Shown piece after piece: positions 15,164 through 31,897 of a stretch of 64,000 bases of DNA. Positions within the stretch are counted from its first letter, which is position 1. Every line of letters begins with the position of its first letter. The position numbers and the translations under genes were made by a program. Below the pieces are notes generated by a model. That model worked only from the letters and a program-made list of their open reading frames with translations. It did not search any database and was not told the origin of the DNA. The stretch is from Domibacillus antri (GTDB lineage Bacteria; Bacillota; Bacilli; Bacillales; Domibacillaceae), in assembly GCF_001936625.1 (NCBI RefSeq), contig NZ_MSDU01000003.1:62001-126000 (forward strand), written 5' to 3'.

Positions 15164-16333
15164 ATGAAAAAATCATCTGGTACAAAAATCACGCCATATT
15201 GTCTGAAGAACAAAGAAAAACGTTATAGATTTAAAGTATATTGTGGTGTCAACCCTTTAACGGGAAAACCCATGTATACTACAAGAAGTAAATTTAAGTC
15301 CCCGAAAGAAGCAGAATTAGCACTGGCACGACTCAAACTTCAAATCAGTAATGGCGAGTATAAAAAAACGCAATGTGAAACATATTTGGATGTATACAAT
15401 CTTTGGGTATCTTACTATGAGAACACCGTAGAAGAGAGCACTTTCATTAAAACAATTGGCATTTTTCGCAATCATATTTTGCCAGCCTTGGGCGATTACA
15501 AGATTGATAAAATAAATGTGGATGTTTGCCAGCGACACCTTGATGAATGGGCTTCCAAATTGAAAAACTTCCGAATGGTAAAAGCATACGCTTCAAAGGT
15601 GATTGATTTTGCTATTAAACGAGGTCACGTGAAGACAAATTACTTTTCTCTGGTTGAAGTGCCAAAGAAAATTAAAAAGGTAAGCATGGAAGACGACAAT
15701 GATAACGAAAACTTTTATACGAAAGTACAACTTAAAACGTTTCTTGAAATAATGGAACAAGAAAACAATTTTAAGGCATTTGTGTTATTCCGTCTTCTTT
15801 CGTACAGCGGAATGCGTAAGGGAGAGGCCCTTGCACTTACGTGGAAGGATATCGATATTGAAAAAAATAAAATCCGCATTAATAAAGCTATTTCAAGAGG
15901 AAAAAATAATCAGCTCTATCTAAAGTCCACGAAGACTGGTGTTGCAAGAACGATCAAAATGGATGGAGAAACCCTGGCTATCCTAAAAAAGTGGAAGAAA
16001 CAACAACGAGAAGAATTTCTTATCTTGGGCATTAATACGTTGCAAACTAAGCAATTGGTATTCAGCAATGAGCAGAATGAATTCCTGCAACCGACCAAAA
16101 CAAGAAAATGGCTTGAGCACGTATTAACCAAATACGACCTTCCCAAAATAACAACACATGGGTTTAGGCACACACATTGCTCAATATTATTTGAGGCAGG
16201 ATTCAGCATTAAAGAGGTGCAAGACCGCCTTGGTCACTCTGATGTACAGACAACCTTAAACATCTATGCTCACGTAGCGGAGCATGTAAAAGAAGCATCA
16301 ATCAATAAGTTAGAAAAATATATGGATATGTAA
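15164..16333 (+). CDS. int: Tyrosine integrase of the ssrA-integrated element
   Basis: 389 residues from ATG 15164 (GGAGGAG 8 bp upstream; a TTG at 15158 is also possible). It has an N-terminal AP2-like arm-binding region (Y-R-F-K-V-Y-C-G-V-N-P-L-T-G-K), a core-binding SAM-like domain (about 72-170) and a catalytic domain with R218, K257, H332-x-x-R335, H358 and nucleophile Y368. All active-site residues are present, so it should be functional. It sits 140 bp from the 3' end of ssrA, a common target of such integrases. Confidence 0.9.
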   Translation: MKKSSGTKITPYCLKNKEKRYRFKVYCGVNPLTGKPMYTTRSKFKSPKEAELALARLKLQISNGEYKKTQCETYLDVYNLWVSYYENTVEESTFIKTIGIFRNHILPALGDYKIDKINVDVCQRHLDEWASKLKNFRMVKAYASKVIDFAIKRGHVKTNYFSLVEVPKKIKKVSMEDDNDNENFYTKVQLKTFLEIMEQENNFKAFVLFRLLSYSGMRKGEALALTWKDIDIEKNKIRINKAISRGKNNQLYLKSTKTGVARTIKMDGETLAILKKWKKQQREEFLILGINTLQTKQLVFSNEQNEFLQPTKTRKWLEHVLTKYDLPKITTHGFRHTHCSILFEAGFSIKEVQDRLGHSDVQTTLNIYAHVAEHVKEASINKLEKYMDM

Positions 16334-16377
16334 CAGTTTTTGACCATGGTTTTAACCATGTATAATTGAAATGTAAT

Positions 16378-16480
16378 GAAACTCAATGAAAGAGCAAAAA
16401 ATAAAAAACCCTTGATTATCAAGGGTTTTGAGCTTCATTGAAATCGAGTGAAATTCAATGAAATCCACTTTATGGAGACG
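16378..16480. other. Attachment region at the ssrA 3' end
   Basis: Between the integrase stop and ssrA lie three similar motifs, GAAACTCAATGAAA (16378-16391), TTCATTGAAA (16434-16443) and GAAATTCAATGAAA (16450-16463), which look like arm-type integrase sites. The att core is expected within the last bases of ssrA (about 16473-16500), as in other tmRNA-integrated elements. The matching core at the other end of the element was not found in this window, so that end should lie beyond position 1. Confidence 0.5.
16405..16429. terminator. Bidirectional terminator between int and ssrA
   Basis: Perfect 12-bp arms AAAACCCTTGAT/ATCAAGGGTTTT with a 1-nt centre. T-runs exist on both sides, so it can end int (plus) and ssrA (minus) transcripts. 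Because it lies on the element side of the att site, the element appears to supply the tmRNA terminator. Confidence 0.8.
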
Positions 16481-16831
16481 GCGGGAGTCGAACCCGCGTC
16501 CAAAGATAACGGCACCTGAGCGTCTACGGGTGTAGCCGTACTATTTAGATCTCGCCGATCCATTTGCCGGACGGCAGGCCTCTGGATCAGCCAGCCTGAT
16601 TAGTCTCTTCCTTCATCCCCAGGCGGAGGAATCCGGCGTAGTCCGCTAAGAGTGGGCCCCTCATCCGACTGCACGGACAACAGCGGGAGGAGCACAGGCT
16701 AGCCTAAATTAGGCAGCTTGTAGTTGTGTTTGTTGTTTGCCAGTTATTATAGGCAAGTGCGTTTTGACAGAGCCGGCCCTCTGACCCGCAGCCCAGGCTC
16801 GAACTACCCCTGTCGAATCCGTAACGTCCCC
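16473..16831 (-). ncRNA. ssrA: tmRNA (trans-translation RNA)
   Basis: About 359 nt. The 5' end GGGGACGTTACGGATTCGAC and the 3' TCGACTCCCGCCGTCTCC form the tRNA-Ala-like acceptor and T arm. The open frame starts at the resume codon GGC and encodes the tag G-K-Q-Q-T-Q-L-Q-A-A before TAA, so the added peptide is A-GKQQTQLQAA. tmRNA rescues stalled ribosomes together with SmpB and marks nascent chains for ClpXP. The terminal CCA is not encoded: the sequence after CTCCA is TAAAGTGG, probably a result of element integration. Confidence 0.93.
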
Positions 16832-16947
16832 GGGCTTGAACAGGATGTTCTGACTTATGCGTTGAGCACGCGACGTGCTCGTTCTTAGCATAAGAACATC
16901 TCTAAAGGTGTCGTTCGAAGCAAGGTTGCTTCATTTTGACAGAATCT

Positions 16948-16976
16948 ATTGTAACATAAACAGACTAGCTTCTCAA
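16948..16976 (-). promoter_or_regulatory. Sigma-A promoter of ssrA
   Basis: TTGAGA (16971-16976) and TACAAT (16948-16953) are separated by exactly 17 bp. The -35 overlaps the last codons of smpB. Transcription would start near 16941, giving a leader of about 110 nt with a GAGCACG/CGTGCTC hairpin that must be removed from the mature tmRNA. Confidence 0.7.
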
Positions 16977-17440
16977 CCTTTTTGACGATCTCGGAATGCC
17001 CTCTCGATGTCGCGCTTCGCTTCTTTTTGCTTTAAATCTTCCCGTTTGTCGTATTTCTTTTTCCCTTTCGCTAGACCGATCAGCATTTTAGCATAGCCAT
17101 CTTTTAAATAAATTTTCAGCGGTACAATCGAGTAGCCGGCTTCTTTTGTTTCACCAATTAATGTATTGAGCTGCTTTCGGTGCAAAAGAAGCTTCCGCGT
17201 GCGAAGCGGTTCATGGTTATGAATATTCCCCTGCTCATACGGGCTGATATGCATATTATGAACAAATAATTCGCCGTTCCGGATGCGGGCGAATGAATCT
17301 TTTAAATTCACCCGTCCCGCGCGGATTGCTTTAATTTCTGTACCCAGCAGCACCATGCCTGCTTCATACGTTTCTTCAATAAAATAGTCGTGACGCGCTT
17401 TTTTATTTTGCGCAATCACTTTCCCTTCTCCTTTTGGCAA
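16973..17440 (-). CDS. smpB: SsrA-binding protein SmpB
   Basis: 155 residues, the usual length. The OB-fold core with [14 protein letters not shown] and [10 protein letters not shown] and the basic C-terminal tail ([11 protein letters not shown]) are all present. It binds tmRNA and places it in the ribosomal A site. Located 20 bp downstream of rnr and directly before ssrA, the normal Bacillus order. Confidence 0.95.
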   Translation of the reverse strand: MPKGEGKVIAQNKKARHDYFIEETYEAGMVLLGTEIKAIRAGRVNLKDSFARIRNGELFVHNMHISPYEQGNIHNHEPLRTRKLLLHRKQLNTLIGETKEAGYSIVPLKIYLKDGYAKMLIGLAKGKKKYDKREDLKQKEAKRDIERAFRDRQKG

Positions 17441-17460
17441 TGTTTAGTTCCCTCACTTTC

Positions 17461-19824
17461 TTATTTCCGCTTCTTTTTCTTGCCAATTCCTTCGTAAAAT
17501 TTACGTTTTTTCTTTTTCTTCGGCGGCTGCGTGGACCATTCATCTCCGCTGTCTTTCATATCCGGGCGCGCCGGTTTTTTGGCCGGCTTGTCATCTTTTC
17601 GAATCGCCTGCGCTTTTTTTCCGCGGCTCCGCGGTTTTTTCGATCGGGCCGAATCATCGCGTTTCGGACGCTGGCGCTGTTTTTTCATGCCGACAATTTC
17701 AAAATCAACGGATTGTTCCTCTTTATTGACGTCACGCACGCGCACCGTGATTTCGTCACCGATTCGGAAAACATTCCCGCTGCGCTCCCCAATCATGGCA
17801 AAATGACGTTCATCATAACGGTAATAATCATCGGTCATGTAGGAGACGTGAACAAGTCCTTCAATGGTATTATCAAGCGCGACGAACATGCCGAAATTCG
17901 TGACAGAGCTGATGACACCATCATACTCTTCGCCGATTTTATCCAGCATAAACTCCGCTTTTTTCAGCTCATCTGTGTCGCGTTCCGCATCTACAGCCCG
18001 GCGCTCCATGCTGGATGTGTGATCGGCTATTTCCGGAAGACGCGCATCCCATTTCGCCTGTGTTTGCGGCGAAAGATCTCCTTCAATTAAATACGTACGA
18101 ATCAGCCGGTGAACAATTAAATCCGGATAACGGCGGATCGGCGACGTGAAATGGGTGTAAAATTCCGTCGCCAGACCGAAGTGGCCGAGACTGTCCGCAT
18201 TGTATTTCGCCTGCTGCATCGAGCGAAGCATAACTGTCGAAATAACCGTTTCTTCCGGCGTATCTTTCACAGCTTCAATGATTTCCTGAAGTGCCCGTGG
18301 ATGAACGGAATTCGCCGTTCCTTTCACATTCAGTCCGAAGTTTGTTAAAAACTCGAAGAAACGCTGCAGCTTATCTTCTTTCGGATCTTCATGGATACGA
18401 TAAATAAACGGCACGTCCATCCAGTGAAAATGCTCAGCGACCGTTTCATTTGCCGCCAGCATAAACTCTTCAATCAGCCTTTCACCGACAGAACGCTCAC
18501 GAAGCACGACATCAATCGGATAACCTTCATCGTCTACCAGTACTTTCGCTTCTTTGAAATCAAAATCAATTGCACCACGGTCTGTCCGCTTTTGGCGCAA
18601 AATTTCCGCTAATTCTTCCATCCGTTCAAACAATGGCACAAGCGGTTCATACTTCGCACGCAGCTCTTCATCTTTATCCGCTAATATCGCGTTTACGTCC
18701 GAGTACGTCATTCGCTCTGTTGTCCGGATGACACTGTCGAAAATTTCATGGCTGACGACTTCGCCCGCAGGAGTAATTTCCATTTCGCATGATAATGTTA
18801 ATCGATCCACTTTCGGATTCAAGGAACAGATGCCGTTTGACAGACGATGCGGAATCATCGGGATCACACGGTCGACCAAGTACACACTCGTTCCGCGTTC
18901 GTATGCTTCCCGGTCAATCGGTGAATGTTCCGTCACATAGTGGCTGACGTCCGCAATGTGAACGCCAAGCTTATAATTTCCGTTGTTCAGCTTTGTCACG
19001 GTTACGGCATCATCAAGGTCTTTTGCATCTGCGCCGTCAATGGTAACAATCACCTCATCACGAAGATCACGCCGGCCTTGTAAGTCTTTTTCATCGATCT
19101 GCTCCGGCACCGCATTCGCCTGCTCAAGCACCTCTTCCGGAAACTCCTGAGGAAGTCCATGTTTATAAATAATCGACATAATGTCCACACCTGGGTCGTT
19201 TTTGTGACCGATAATTTCGATGACTTCCCCTTCCGCCGCCTGCCTTCCTTCCGGCCAGCGCGTAATTTTAACCACAACCTTATGACCGTCAATGGCCCCG
19301 GCTGTTTTTTCTTTCGGAATAAAAATATCGGCGTTGAATTTTTTATCATCCGTTTCCACAAAGCCAAAGCTTTTATTGTCAATAAACGTACCGACAATAT
19401 CCGTCTGGCCGCGCTCTAAAATCCGGACCACCGTTCCTTCACGGCGGGATCCGCTCTGATCTTCTTTCGTGACGCGTACAAGGGCCGTATCACCATTTAA
19501 TGCACCCTTTGTTTCATGAGGAGGGATAAAAACATCATCCATCCCCTGCTCGTCCGGAATTAAAAAAGCAAATCCTTTTGCATGACCGGAAATTTTACCG
19601 CGCACCAGATTCATTTTTTCCGGCAGGCCGTATCGGTTTGCACGTGTTCTGACAACGAGTCCCCGTTCTTCCATATAAACAAGTGACTTCACAAAGTCAC
19701 GAAATCCATCGGATCCTTCTATGCCGAGCACTTCTTCCAGCTCCTGCACCGTAAGCGGCTTGTATGATTCTTCTTTCATATATGTCAACAAACGGTCGAC
19801 ATTTTCTTGTATGTGCTGATCCAT
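17461..19824 (-). CDS. rnr: Ribonuclease R, 3'-5' exoribonuclease
   Basis: 787 residues. An N-terminal winged-helix-like region (1-60), two cold-shock domains (about 70-220), the RNB catalytic domain with the Asp cluster in [13 protein letters not shown] (about 260-275), an S1 domain (about 625-710) and a long Lys/Arg-rich tail are seen. It degrades structured RNA, and in trans-translation it removes the defective mRNA, fitting its operon with smpB and ssrA. It follows est with a 26-bp gap. Confidence 0.96.
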   Translation of the reverse strand: MDQHIQENVDRLLTYMKEESYKPLTVQELEEVLGIEGSDGFRDFVKSLVYMEERGLVVRTRANRYGLPEKMNLVRGKISGHAKGFAFLIPDEQGMDDVFIPPHETKGALNGDTALVRVTKEDQSGSRREGTVVRILERGQTDIVGTFIDNKSFGFVETDDKKFNADIFIPKEKTAGAIDGHKVVVKITRWPEGRQAAEGEVIEIIGHKNDPGVDIMSIIYKHGLPQEFPEEVLEQANAVPEQIDEKDLQGRRDLRDEVIVTIDGADAKDLDDAVTVTKLNNGNYKLGVHIADVSHYVTEHSPIDREAYERGTSVYLVDRVIPMIPHRLSNGICSLNPKVDRLTLSCEMEITPAGEVVSHEIFDSVIRTTERMTYSDVNAILADKDEELRAKYEPLVPLFERMEELAEILRQKRTDRGAIDFDFKEAKVLVDDEGYPIDVVLRERSVGERLIEEFMLAANETVAEHFHWMDVPFIYRIHEDPKEDKLQRFFEFLTNFGLNVKGTANSVHPRALQEIIEAVKDTPEETVISTVMLRSMQQAKYNADSLGHFGLATEFYTHFTSPIRRYPDLIVHRLIRTYLIEGDLSPQTQAKWDARLPEIADHTSSMERRAVDAERDTDELKKAEFMLDKIGEEYDGVISSVTNFGMFVALDNTIEGLVHVSYMTDDYYRYDERHFAMIGERSGNVFRIGDEITVRVRDVNKEEQSVDFEIVGMKKQRQRPKRDDSARSKKPRSRGKKAQAIRKDDKPAKKPARPDMKDSGDEWSTQPPKKKKKRKFYEGIGKKKKRK

Positions 19825-19850
19825 TCGGGACCCGCCTCCTCCGTTTCGGT

Positions 19851-20597
19851 TTAAACGGTCCAGTCAAGACGTTCAAGAAAGCTGAAAATATCTTCATGAA
19901 GCTGTTCTTTTTCTTTCCCCAGTGTAATGACGTGACCAGACTGTTCATACCATTTTATTTGCTTTTCATCTGTCTCCACACCGTCAAAAATGATATTGGC
20001 GCTGTTTGGATCAATCATTTTATCCAGACGTGCCTGCACGACAAATGCCGGGGCATAAATGTGATCGATGTGGTTTCTTACATCCTGAACTAACTCGCGA
20101 AGCGCATTCAGCGTATTCATCGGTGTTTGCTTAAAGGCCTTTATTTCTTCTTCAATAACGTCCGCTGATTTTCCTTCAAATTTCTTAAACCCGCGCGCAT
20201 ACTCGACAACACCGTTATATAACGTCGTCTCATCTTTCATCGACATCGGCGCACACATTGAAATAATACCCTTTATAGGCTTAGTATAACCGAGTTTGAG
20301 TCCGAAAACACCGCCCAGCGAAAGTCCGCACACAGCAATTTCTTTATAACCAAGATCAAGAAGGTGGTTATACCCGTCAAGGACGTCCTGCCACCAATCT
20401 TCGGGACCTGTTTTGACAAGCTCTTCCGGCGGCACAGCATGTCCTTTGTAATGCGGCGCATGTGACGTATACCCCTTTTTCTCAAGGAAACGCCCGATCA
20501 TGCGCACGTCGGAGGAATTTCCTGTAAAGCCGTGCAAAAGCAAAACCGCCCGTTTTCCAGCTTCAAAAGTAAATGGTTCCGGTAATGAAAGTTTCAT
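19851..20597 (-). CDS. est: Carboxylesterase (Est30/YvaK type)
   Basis: 248 residues with an alpha/beta-hydrolase fold: oxyanion L-L-H-G-F-T-G near residue 20, nucleophile Ser in G-L-S-L-G-G (about residue 94), Asp in R-L-D-K-M-I-D-P and His in S-G-H-V-I-T-L. It hydrolyses short to medium acyl esters in the cytoplasm; the natural substrate in Bacillus is not established. Same place as yvaK in B. subtilis, between secG and rnr. Confidence 0.92.
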   Translation of the reverse strand: MKLSLPEPFTFEAGKRAVLLLHGFTGNSSDVRMIGRFLEKKGYTSHAPHYKGHAVPPEELVKTGPEDWWQDVLDGYNHLLDLGYKEIAVCGLSLGGVFGLKLGYTKPIKGIISMCAPMSMKDETTLYNGVVEYARGFKKFEGKSADVIEEEIKAFKQTPMNTLNALRELVQDVRNHIDHIYAPAFVVQARLDKMIDPNSANIIFDGVETDEKQIKWYEQSGHVITLGKEKEQLHEDIFSFLERLDWTV

Positions 20598-20639
20598 GTA
20601 TGTTGTTTCCTTTCTTTGTTTTATGAATAGAGATTATGG

Positions 20640-20692
20640 TTCAAAGGCTCAGCCACGTCTTGTTGACCCGCTTCCTGCGGGACTAAAGCGCA
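20640..20692 (-). repeat. Interspersed repeat, copy 1
   Basis: On the minus strand: AGTCCCGCAGGAAGCGGGTC followed by AACAAGACGTGGCTGAG. It shares the layout CCxCAGGAxGxGGGTCAxxAxGxxGTGGC with 38445-38500 and, more weakly, with 27745-27862. This resembles the small intergenic repeats common in Bacillaceae genomes. Confidence 0.5.
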
Positions 20693-20722
20693 AAAAAGGC
20701 GATTCAGCCGAATCGCCTTTTT
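20693..20722 (-). terminator. Terminator of secG
   Basis: Perfect 12-bp arms AAAAAGGCGATT/AATCGCCTTTTT with a 6-nt loop directly after the secG stop. Confidence 0.85.
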
Positions 20723-20723
20723 A

Positions 20724-20960
20724 TTATAAACCAAAATAAGAGAGCGCAATTGTCAAGACGAAAAACAGTACAGACAACACAATGGTCAGCCGATGAAGCA
20801 CAAGATCAATTCCCCGCGCTTTTTGTTTTCCGAATAATTGCTCTGCACCGCCGGAAATTGCGCCGGAAAGACCCGCACTTTTTCCTGATTGCAGCAACAC
20901 GACCGCGATGAGCGAAATCGCCACAATCACGAGCAGTACAATAAGCACTGTATGCAACAT
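20724..20960 (-). CDS. secG: Preprotein translocase subunit SecG
   Basis: 78 residues with two membrane segments (about 3-25 and 55-75) flanking the conserved [17 protein letters not shown] cytoplasmic loop. It is an accessory membrane subunit of SecYEG that speeds SecA-driven export. A TGGAGGT ribosome binding site precedes the ATG at 20960. Confidence 0.95.
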   Translation of the reverse strand: MLHTVLIVLLVIVAISLIAVVLLQSGKSAGLSGAISGGAEQLFGKQKARGIDLVLHRLTIVLSVLFFVLTIALSYFGL

Positions 20961-21032
20961 TGTTTTTTACCTCCATTAAGACGAACATATCGTTACGTCC
21001 ATTATAACATATCCGTTGTTTTATTGAAAATA

Positions 21033-22781
21033 TCAGCTTAATTTGAACTTACGGATCGATTGATGCAGATTCTCTGCTAACGCAGATAATGATTCTGAAG
21101 AGCTTGCAATTTGTTCCATTGAAGCAAGCTCTTCTTCTGTTGCCGCTGCAATATTGTCGGTGCTTTCCGCCGTTTCATCTGCTCCATTTTCCAATAATTT
21201 AACTGATTGAGCGATCTGTTTTGACTCTTCGCTCATGATGCCGATCTGATCCGTAATGGTACTGATTATTACTTTTACATGATCGACGGCCTGCTGAATC
21301 GTATGAAATTGTTCATTCGCTTGATAAATCGTTTGTACACCTGTCCGCACTTCCTGGACGGATTTTTCCATCGTCTGTTCTGCTTTCTTTACTTGTAATT
21401 GAACCGTTTGAATCAGCGACGTAATTTCATTTGTCGAGGAAGCGGACTGCTCGGCCAGTTTGCGCACTTCTTCCGCCACAACCGCAAATCCTTTGCCATG
21501 TTCGCCTGCGCGTGCCGCTTCAATGGATGCATTAAGGGCAAGCAAGTTCGTTTGATCAGCAATATCTGAAATGACCTTCACAATCGTATCGATATTTTCA
21601 GTTTGTTTCACCAGATCTTCAATGTCTGCACCGAGTCCCTCAATGGAATGGTCGATCTCATTCATACGCGTAACAGACTGCGTTAAAATCTCCACTCCCG
21701 CATGCGCTGCTTCAATGGTTTCTCTCGCTGCCAGATCCGCTTTACTTGATTCATTGTTCATTCCATCCATCATGCCGCTCATTTGCAAGACGGAAGCAGC
21801 TGTTTCTTTCATTATATTCCGCTGGCCACCGGCTGATTCGGCAATAAGCGACATCGATTCAGATACTTTCTCGGACGCTTTCACCGCTTCTTCAGACGCC
21901 GCACTTAATTCCACCGAAGTTTCCGATACCCGCTCTGCATTTTCACGAACGTGCTGAATGATGGCCTTCATTTCACTGCTCATTTTATTCACATTTTGGG
22001 CAAGCCTTCCTACTTCATCTTTTCGGTTAATCGCCAGTACCGGCTGTGTAAAATCTCCTTCCGCCACCGATTGAACGGTCTTTTCGATTCGCAAAATCGG
22101 CTGAATAAGACCTTTTGTATAAAAATAAATAATCATACCGCCAATCACAAATGAGAGGCCTAATGTGATCAGCATACTCATTAAAATTTGATCGGCTCCG
22201 CTGTTAAAGTCGCTAATATACGTACCTGCCATAACATTCCAGTCCCAGTTTTCATCATGTGCCGCGTATGTAATCTTTGGGGCAATCTTGCCATCAGTAC
22301 CCGGAATCTCCCAATCATAGTTGACGAAACTCCCTTCAGATGTTGTTCCCGCCGCTTGTAAAAGGGATGCTCCAACATCCACGCCGTTCGGATCAAGCAC
22401 GCCGTTTAAGTTTTTTCCTTCCTGCTGCGGGTGTCCGATCAATTCGCCTTCCGGTGACATGATAAACAGGTAGCCGTGCTCCCCTAAATCAAATTTTTCG
22501 GAAATCGGTCTTGTGCCGTCTCCCTGCTTTTCACCGAGAATCAATTGTTTTATACGTTCCTGGGCTTCCGATTTTTCGAGCATTCCCGCCTCTACCTGTT
22601 CATTTAATGTTTCGATGAAAGCGATTACAAATTGAACGTCATTTTTCAAGTTAATTTCTCCAAGCATATTTAACTGCGATTTTGCTTCTCCATATGAAAT
22701 AAGTCCAATGATGAGTGCCGGCATACCAAGCAGCACCAGAGTAATCGCTAAAAAACTTGATTTCAATGATGTGAATTTCAT
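21033..22781 (-). CDS. Methyl-accepting chemotaxis protein with Cache sensor
   Basis: 582 residues: TM1 about 11-32, an extracellular Cache-type sensor (about 35-195, with [10 protein letters not shown] and G-T-Y-I-S-D-F), TM2 about 197-222, HAMP (about 223-276) and a long coiled-coil signalling domain with the CheA/CheW-binding hairpin [20 protein letters not shown]. It relays ligand occupancy to CheA; the ligand is unknown. It stands alone between secG and the glycolytic operon. Confidence 0.93.
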   Translation of the reverse strand: MKFTSLKSSFLAITLVLLGMPALIIGLISYGEAKSQLNMLGEINLKNDVQFVIAFIETLNEQVEAGMLEKSEAQERIKQLILGEKQGDGTRPISEKFDLGEHGYLFIMSPEGELIGHPQQEGKNLNGVLDPNGVDVGASLLQAAGTTSEGSFVNYDWEIPGTDGKIAPKITYAAHDENWDWNVMAGTYISDFNSGADQILMSMLITLGLSFVIGGMIIYFYTKGLIQPILRIEKTVQSVAEGDFTQPVLAINRKDEVGRLAQNVNKMSSEMKAIIQHVRENAERVSETSVELSAASEEAVKASEKVSESMSLIAESAGGQRNIMKETAASVLQMSGMMDGMNNESSKADLAARETIEAAHAGVEILTQSVTRMNEIDHSIEGLGADIEDLVKQTENIDTIVKVISDIADQTNLLALNASIEAARAGEHGKGFAVVAEEVRKLAEQSASSTNEITSLIQTVQLQVKKAEQTMEKSVQEVRTGVQTIYQANEQFHTIQQAVDHVKVIISTITDQIGIMSEESKQIAQSVKLLENGADETAESTDNIAAATEEELASMEQIASSSESLSALAENLHQSIRKFKLS

Positions 22782-22872
22782 ATTATCGCCTCTTTTCCAT
22801 GTATAGTTAAATCTTACTATATAAAGGAAATGAAAGAAAGACTATTCAGTCAATTTATCTTTTAAAAAAAAA

Positions 22873-22891
22873 CACCCGGCAGTGCCGGGTG
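22873..22891 (-). terminator. Terminator of the glycolytic operon
   Basis: A GC-rich palindrome (CACCCGGCA/TGCCGGGTG) followed on the minus strand by a run of nine T, 16 bp beyond the eno stop. Confidence 0.9.
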
Positions 22892-22906
22892 CCATTTAAT
22901 CATTTA

Positions 22907-27713
<4,807 letters not shown>

Positions 27714-27744
27714 GTAAAAGACCCCCATATCGTTAATTGAACAG

Positions 27745-27862
27745 CGGCAGCAGCTTGCCCAGGCTCGACAAGCGCAAGGGGCATCAGCGACGCGGCGCTC
27801 TTTGCCGCACAGCTGGTGACACTTGTGACCTGGAGAGCCTAGCCGCTGCAGCTAGACATAAT
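27745..27862 (-). repeat. Interspersed intergenic repeat in the gapA-pgk gap
   Basis: On the minus strand it runs from TGTCTAGCTGCAGCGGCTAG to CTTGTCGAGCCTGGGCAAGC, a GC-rich block unlike its surroundings. TGTCTAGCTxCAGCGxCTAG...CTTGTCGAGCC blocks are, to my memory, a frequent intergenic repeat of Bacillus and relatives. No gene is seen. Confidence 0.5.
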
Positions 27863-27879
27863 GGAACAGACGAAAAAAA

Positions 27880-27906
27880 GAGGAGCAGGGATTGTACCCC
27901 GCTCCC
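27880..27906 (-). terminator. Terminator or attenuator after gapA
   Basis: GGGGAGC/GCTCCTC arms (one G-U) with inner GGGG/CCCT pairing, followed by TTTTTTT on the minus strand, about 75 bp after the gapA stop. It would let cggR-gapA be transcribed more than pgk-eno. Confidence 0.75.
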
Positions 27907-27979
27907 CGTTTCACCTCTTCATTATAGACGGTGAACTGTTCATTTCCAACTGTTAGCTGGAAAACAGTGCTGCTTTTTA

Positions 27980-30080
<2,101 letters not shown>

Positions 30081-30117
30081 ATCCGGCGCTCCTCTTCGGT
30101 TGTTCGGGTTTAATCGC

Positions 30118-30144
30118 GTCCCATTAAAAACTCAATGTGTCCCA
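30118..30144 (-). promoter_or_regulatory. CggR operator candidate
   Basis: Two direct TGGGAC repeats 21 bp apart (two helical turns) lie between the promoter and cggR, as in the B. subtilis operator with GGGAC half-sites. The position downstream of the start of transcription suits a roadblock-type repression. Confidence 0.7.
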
Positions 30145-30180
30145 CTTAGCCGAAAAAAATTTTTCCCTGCTCACAAACTC

Positions 30181-30209
30181 ATTGTAGCAGGGTGCTATTT
30201 AAAAATCAA
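30181..30209 (-). promoter_or_regulatory. Sigma-A promoter of cggR-gapA
   Basis: TTGATT (30204-30209) and TACAAT (30181-30186) with exactly 17 bp between them, about 100 bp upstream of cggR. Confidence 0.8.
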
Positions 30210-30234
30210 CGAAAGAGACCATTTATTTTTTAAA

Positions 30235-30489
30235 TTATTTGTTAACTTTCTGTTTTAATTTTTCCAAAACGGTTACATAATCAATCTGTCCGTATTGAAC
30301 CAATTCACCACCGTATTCTACGACCGGAATCATCAATCCATATTTTTCTGTCCACTCATCACTCTCATCAATATTCCGCTCTTGGAGTGTCATGGCGATT
30401 TCCTCCTGGACCAGCTTCATCACCCATTTCGCTTCTTCGCACAAATGACAATTAGGACGCGTGTAAAAAAAGACATCCACGTTTTTCAC
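30235..30489 (-). CDS. Glutaredoxin-like thiol protein
   Basis: 84 residues with a thioredoxin fold start (V-F-F-Y-T-R-P) and an active-site C-H-L-C motif at about 14-17, then I-P-V-V-E-Y-G-G (cis-Pro region). It matches the small glutaredoxin-like (DUF836-type) proteins thought to act in thiol-disulfide exchange. The start is a GTG at 30489 directly after the sigL stop, so it is co-transcribed with sigL. The partner is unknown. Confidence 0.75.
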   Translation of the reverse strand: MKNVDVFFYTRPNCHLCEEAKWVMKLVQEEIAMTLQERNIDESDEWTEKYGLMIPVVEYGGELVQYGQIDYVTVLEKLKQKVNK

Positions 30490-30490
30490 C

Positions 30491-31822
30491 TCAATCGTAC
30501 CGCTTCCGCTTTGATGACGACGGTATATTTAATTGTTCGCGGTATTTGGCAACTGTCCGCCTGGAAACTGTTAGTCCCTCTTCTTTTAGTATTGTACAAA
30601 TCTCTTGATCCGATAGAGGCTTTTTTTTATCTTCCGCAGCAACAAGCGTTTCAATACGCACCTTTACTTGATTGGAAGAGGTGCCTTCTCCATCTGACTG
30701 CGCTGCTGCGAGACCGGACGGGAAAAAGAATTTTAATTCATATGTCCCGAACGGAGTCTGCATATATTTCCCCCGTACCGTTCTGCTGACTGTCGATTCA
30801 TGAATGGACAGCTCATCAGCCACTTCTTTCATCGTCAGCGGCTGCAGACAACCGGGTCCGCTAAAGAAAAAGTCACGCTGCTTTTGGACAATCTTCAAGC
30901 CAACACGCTGAATGGTCTGCTGACGCTGTTCCAAGCTTTTTAACAGCCATTGATAATCCTTTTCTTTTTCCCTTATGAATCTTTTCACATCTGTATCCGA
31001 GTGCGCCGCCAATTCTTCATAATAATCACGCTGAAAAATGACTTTCGGCAAATCTTCATCAAGAAGGTGCACTTCGATTGTATCACCGGATAGAGTGACC
31101 GTTACATCCGGACGCACATACGGTGATGCATCATGATGAAAACAAGCGCCGGGCTTCGGATTTAACGTTTGAATAAAATCGGCGGCCTGCTGAATCTCAT
31201 TCAGCTCCACACCGAGCTTTTTCGCAAGCGGTTTCCACGTTTTGTTCGCAAATTCTGTAAAATGATCACGGACAATCTTTTCCGCAAGAAAAGGCGCGTC
31301 CAGGCTGCGCTCCAGCTGCAGGAGCAGGCATTCCTGTAAATCACGTGCTCCAATGCCCGAGGGTTCCATCCTTTTAATCAAATTAAGAATATAAATAACT
31401 TCTCGTTCCTCCTCACCCAATAAAATGGATGCTTCAGAACTTTCGATTTTCATATATCCATTTCCATCCATATTATGAAGCAAAAAATCAAGAATTCGTC
31501 GTTGTGACTTGGTTAATGTCATTAACTGAAATTGGGTGTTCCAATGATCGGTTATCGTATAAGAGGAATCCGGAATATGTTCGATCCAATTCTTGTCATC
31601 CGTCTGACTTTTCACCCCGGTTTGCCTGTCTTTTTTGTAGAGCGCTTTCAAATCAGGCGCTTCCAGCTGAATAAACGGATTTTCTACCGCTTTGGATTCA
31701 AGAAACTCCACAAGCTCCTGCGCAGAATATTGAAGAAGTGTTATTGCCTGCGTCAGTTCCTGAGTCATCGTAAGCTTCATTGTCTGCTGCTGCCACAATC
31801 CCGGTTTCATCTGCATATTCAT
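30491..31822 (-). CDS. rpoN: RNA polymerase sigma-54 factor (SigL/RpoN)
   Basis: 443 residues. An N-terminal Gln/Leu-rich activator-interacting region (M-T-Q-E-L-T-Q-A-I-T-L-L-Q), a central core-binding part and the C-terminal HTH, with an RpoN box reading S-R-R-T-V-A-K-Y-R-E-Q-L-N-I (consensus ARRTVAKYRE). It directs enhancer-dependent transcription, in Bacillus of amino-acid and sugar utilisation genes. The region between promoter elements and CDS was not resolved. The ribosome binding site is GGGGGAG. Confidence 0.95.
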   Translation of the reverse strand: MNMQMKPGLWQQQTMKLTMTQELTQAITLLQYSAQELVEFLESKAVENPFIQLEAPDLKALYKKDRQTGVKSQTDDKNWIEHIPDSSYTITDHWNTQFQLMTLTKSQRRILDFLLHNMDGNGYMKIESSEASILLGEEEREVIYILNLIKRMEPSGIGARDLQECLLLQLERSLDAPFLAEKIVRDHFTEFANKTWKPLAKKLGVELNEIQQAADFIQTLNPKPGACFHHDASPYVRPDVTVTLSGDTIEVHLLDEDLPKVIFQRDYYEELAAHSDTDVKRFIREKEKDYQWLLKSLEQRQQTIQRVGLKIVQKQRDFFFSGPGCLQPLTMKEVADELSIHESTVSRTVRGKYMQTPFGTYELKFFFPSGLAAAQSDGEGTSSNQVKVRIETLVAAEDKKKPLSDQEICTILKEEGLTVSRRTVAKYREQLNIPSSSKRKRYD

Positions 31823-31872
31823 CCGTGCTCCCCCCCTTTCACTATTATACAGATTGACATCATAAAAAAAAA

Positions 31873-31890
31873 GACCTGCAGCTGCAGGTC
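31873..31890 (-). terminator. Terminator of clpP
   Basis: An 18-bp perfect palindrome (GACCTGCAGCTGCAGGTC) followed on the minus strand by nine T, 8 bp after the clpP stop. Confidence 0.9.
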
Positions 31891-31897
31891 GTACAGT

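Noticed and set aside
1-16475. CRISPR array
   Set aside because: The tandem repeats at 9942-10160 are 107 bp with nested 21-bp motifs and no unique spacers of constant length; no cas genes are present.
16709-16891. 60-codon minus-strand frame
   Set aside because: It lies inside the tmRNA and its leader.
17434-18090. 218-codon plus-strand frame
   Set aside because: Antisense to rnr, with no start signal; a consequence of codon bias in rnr.
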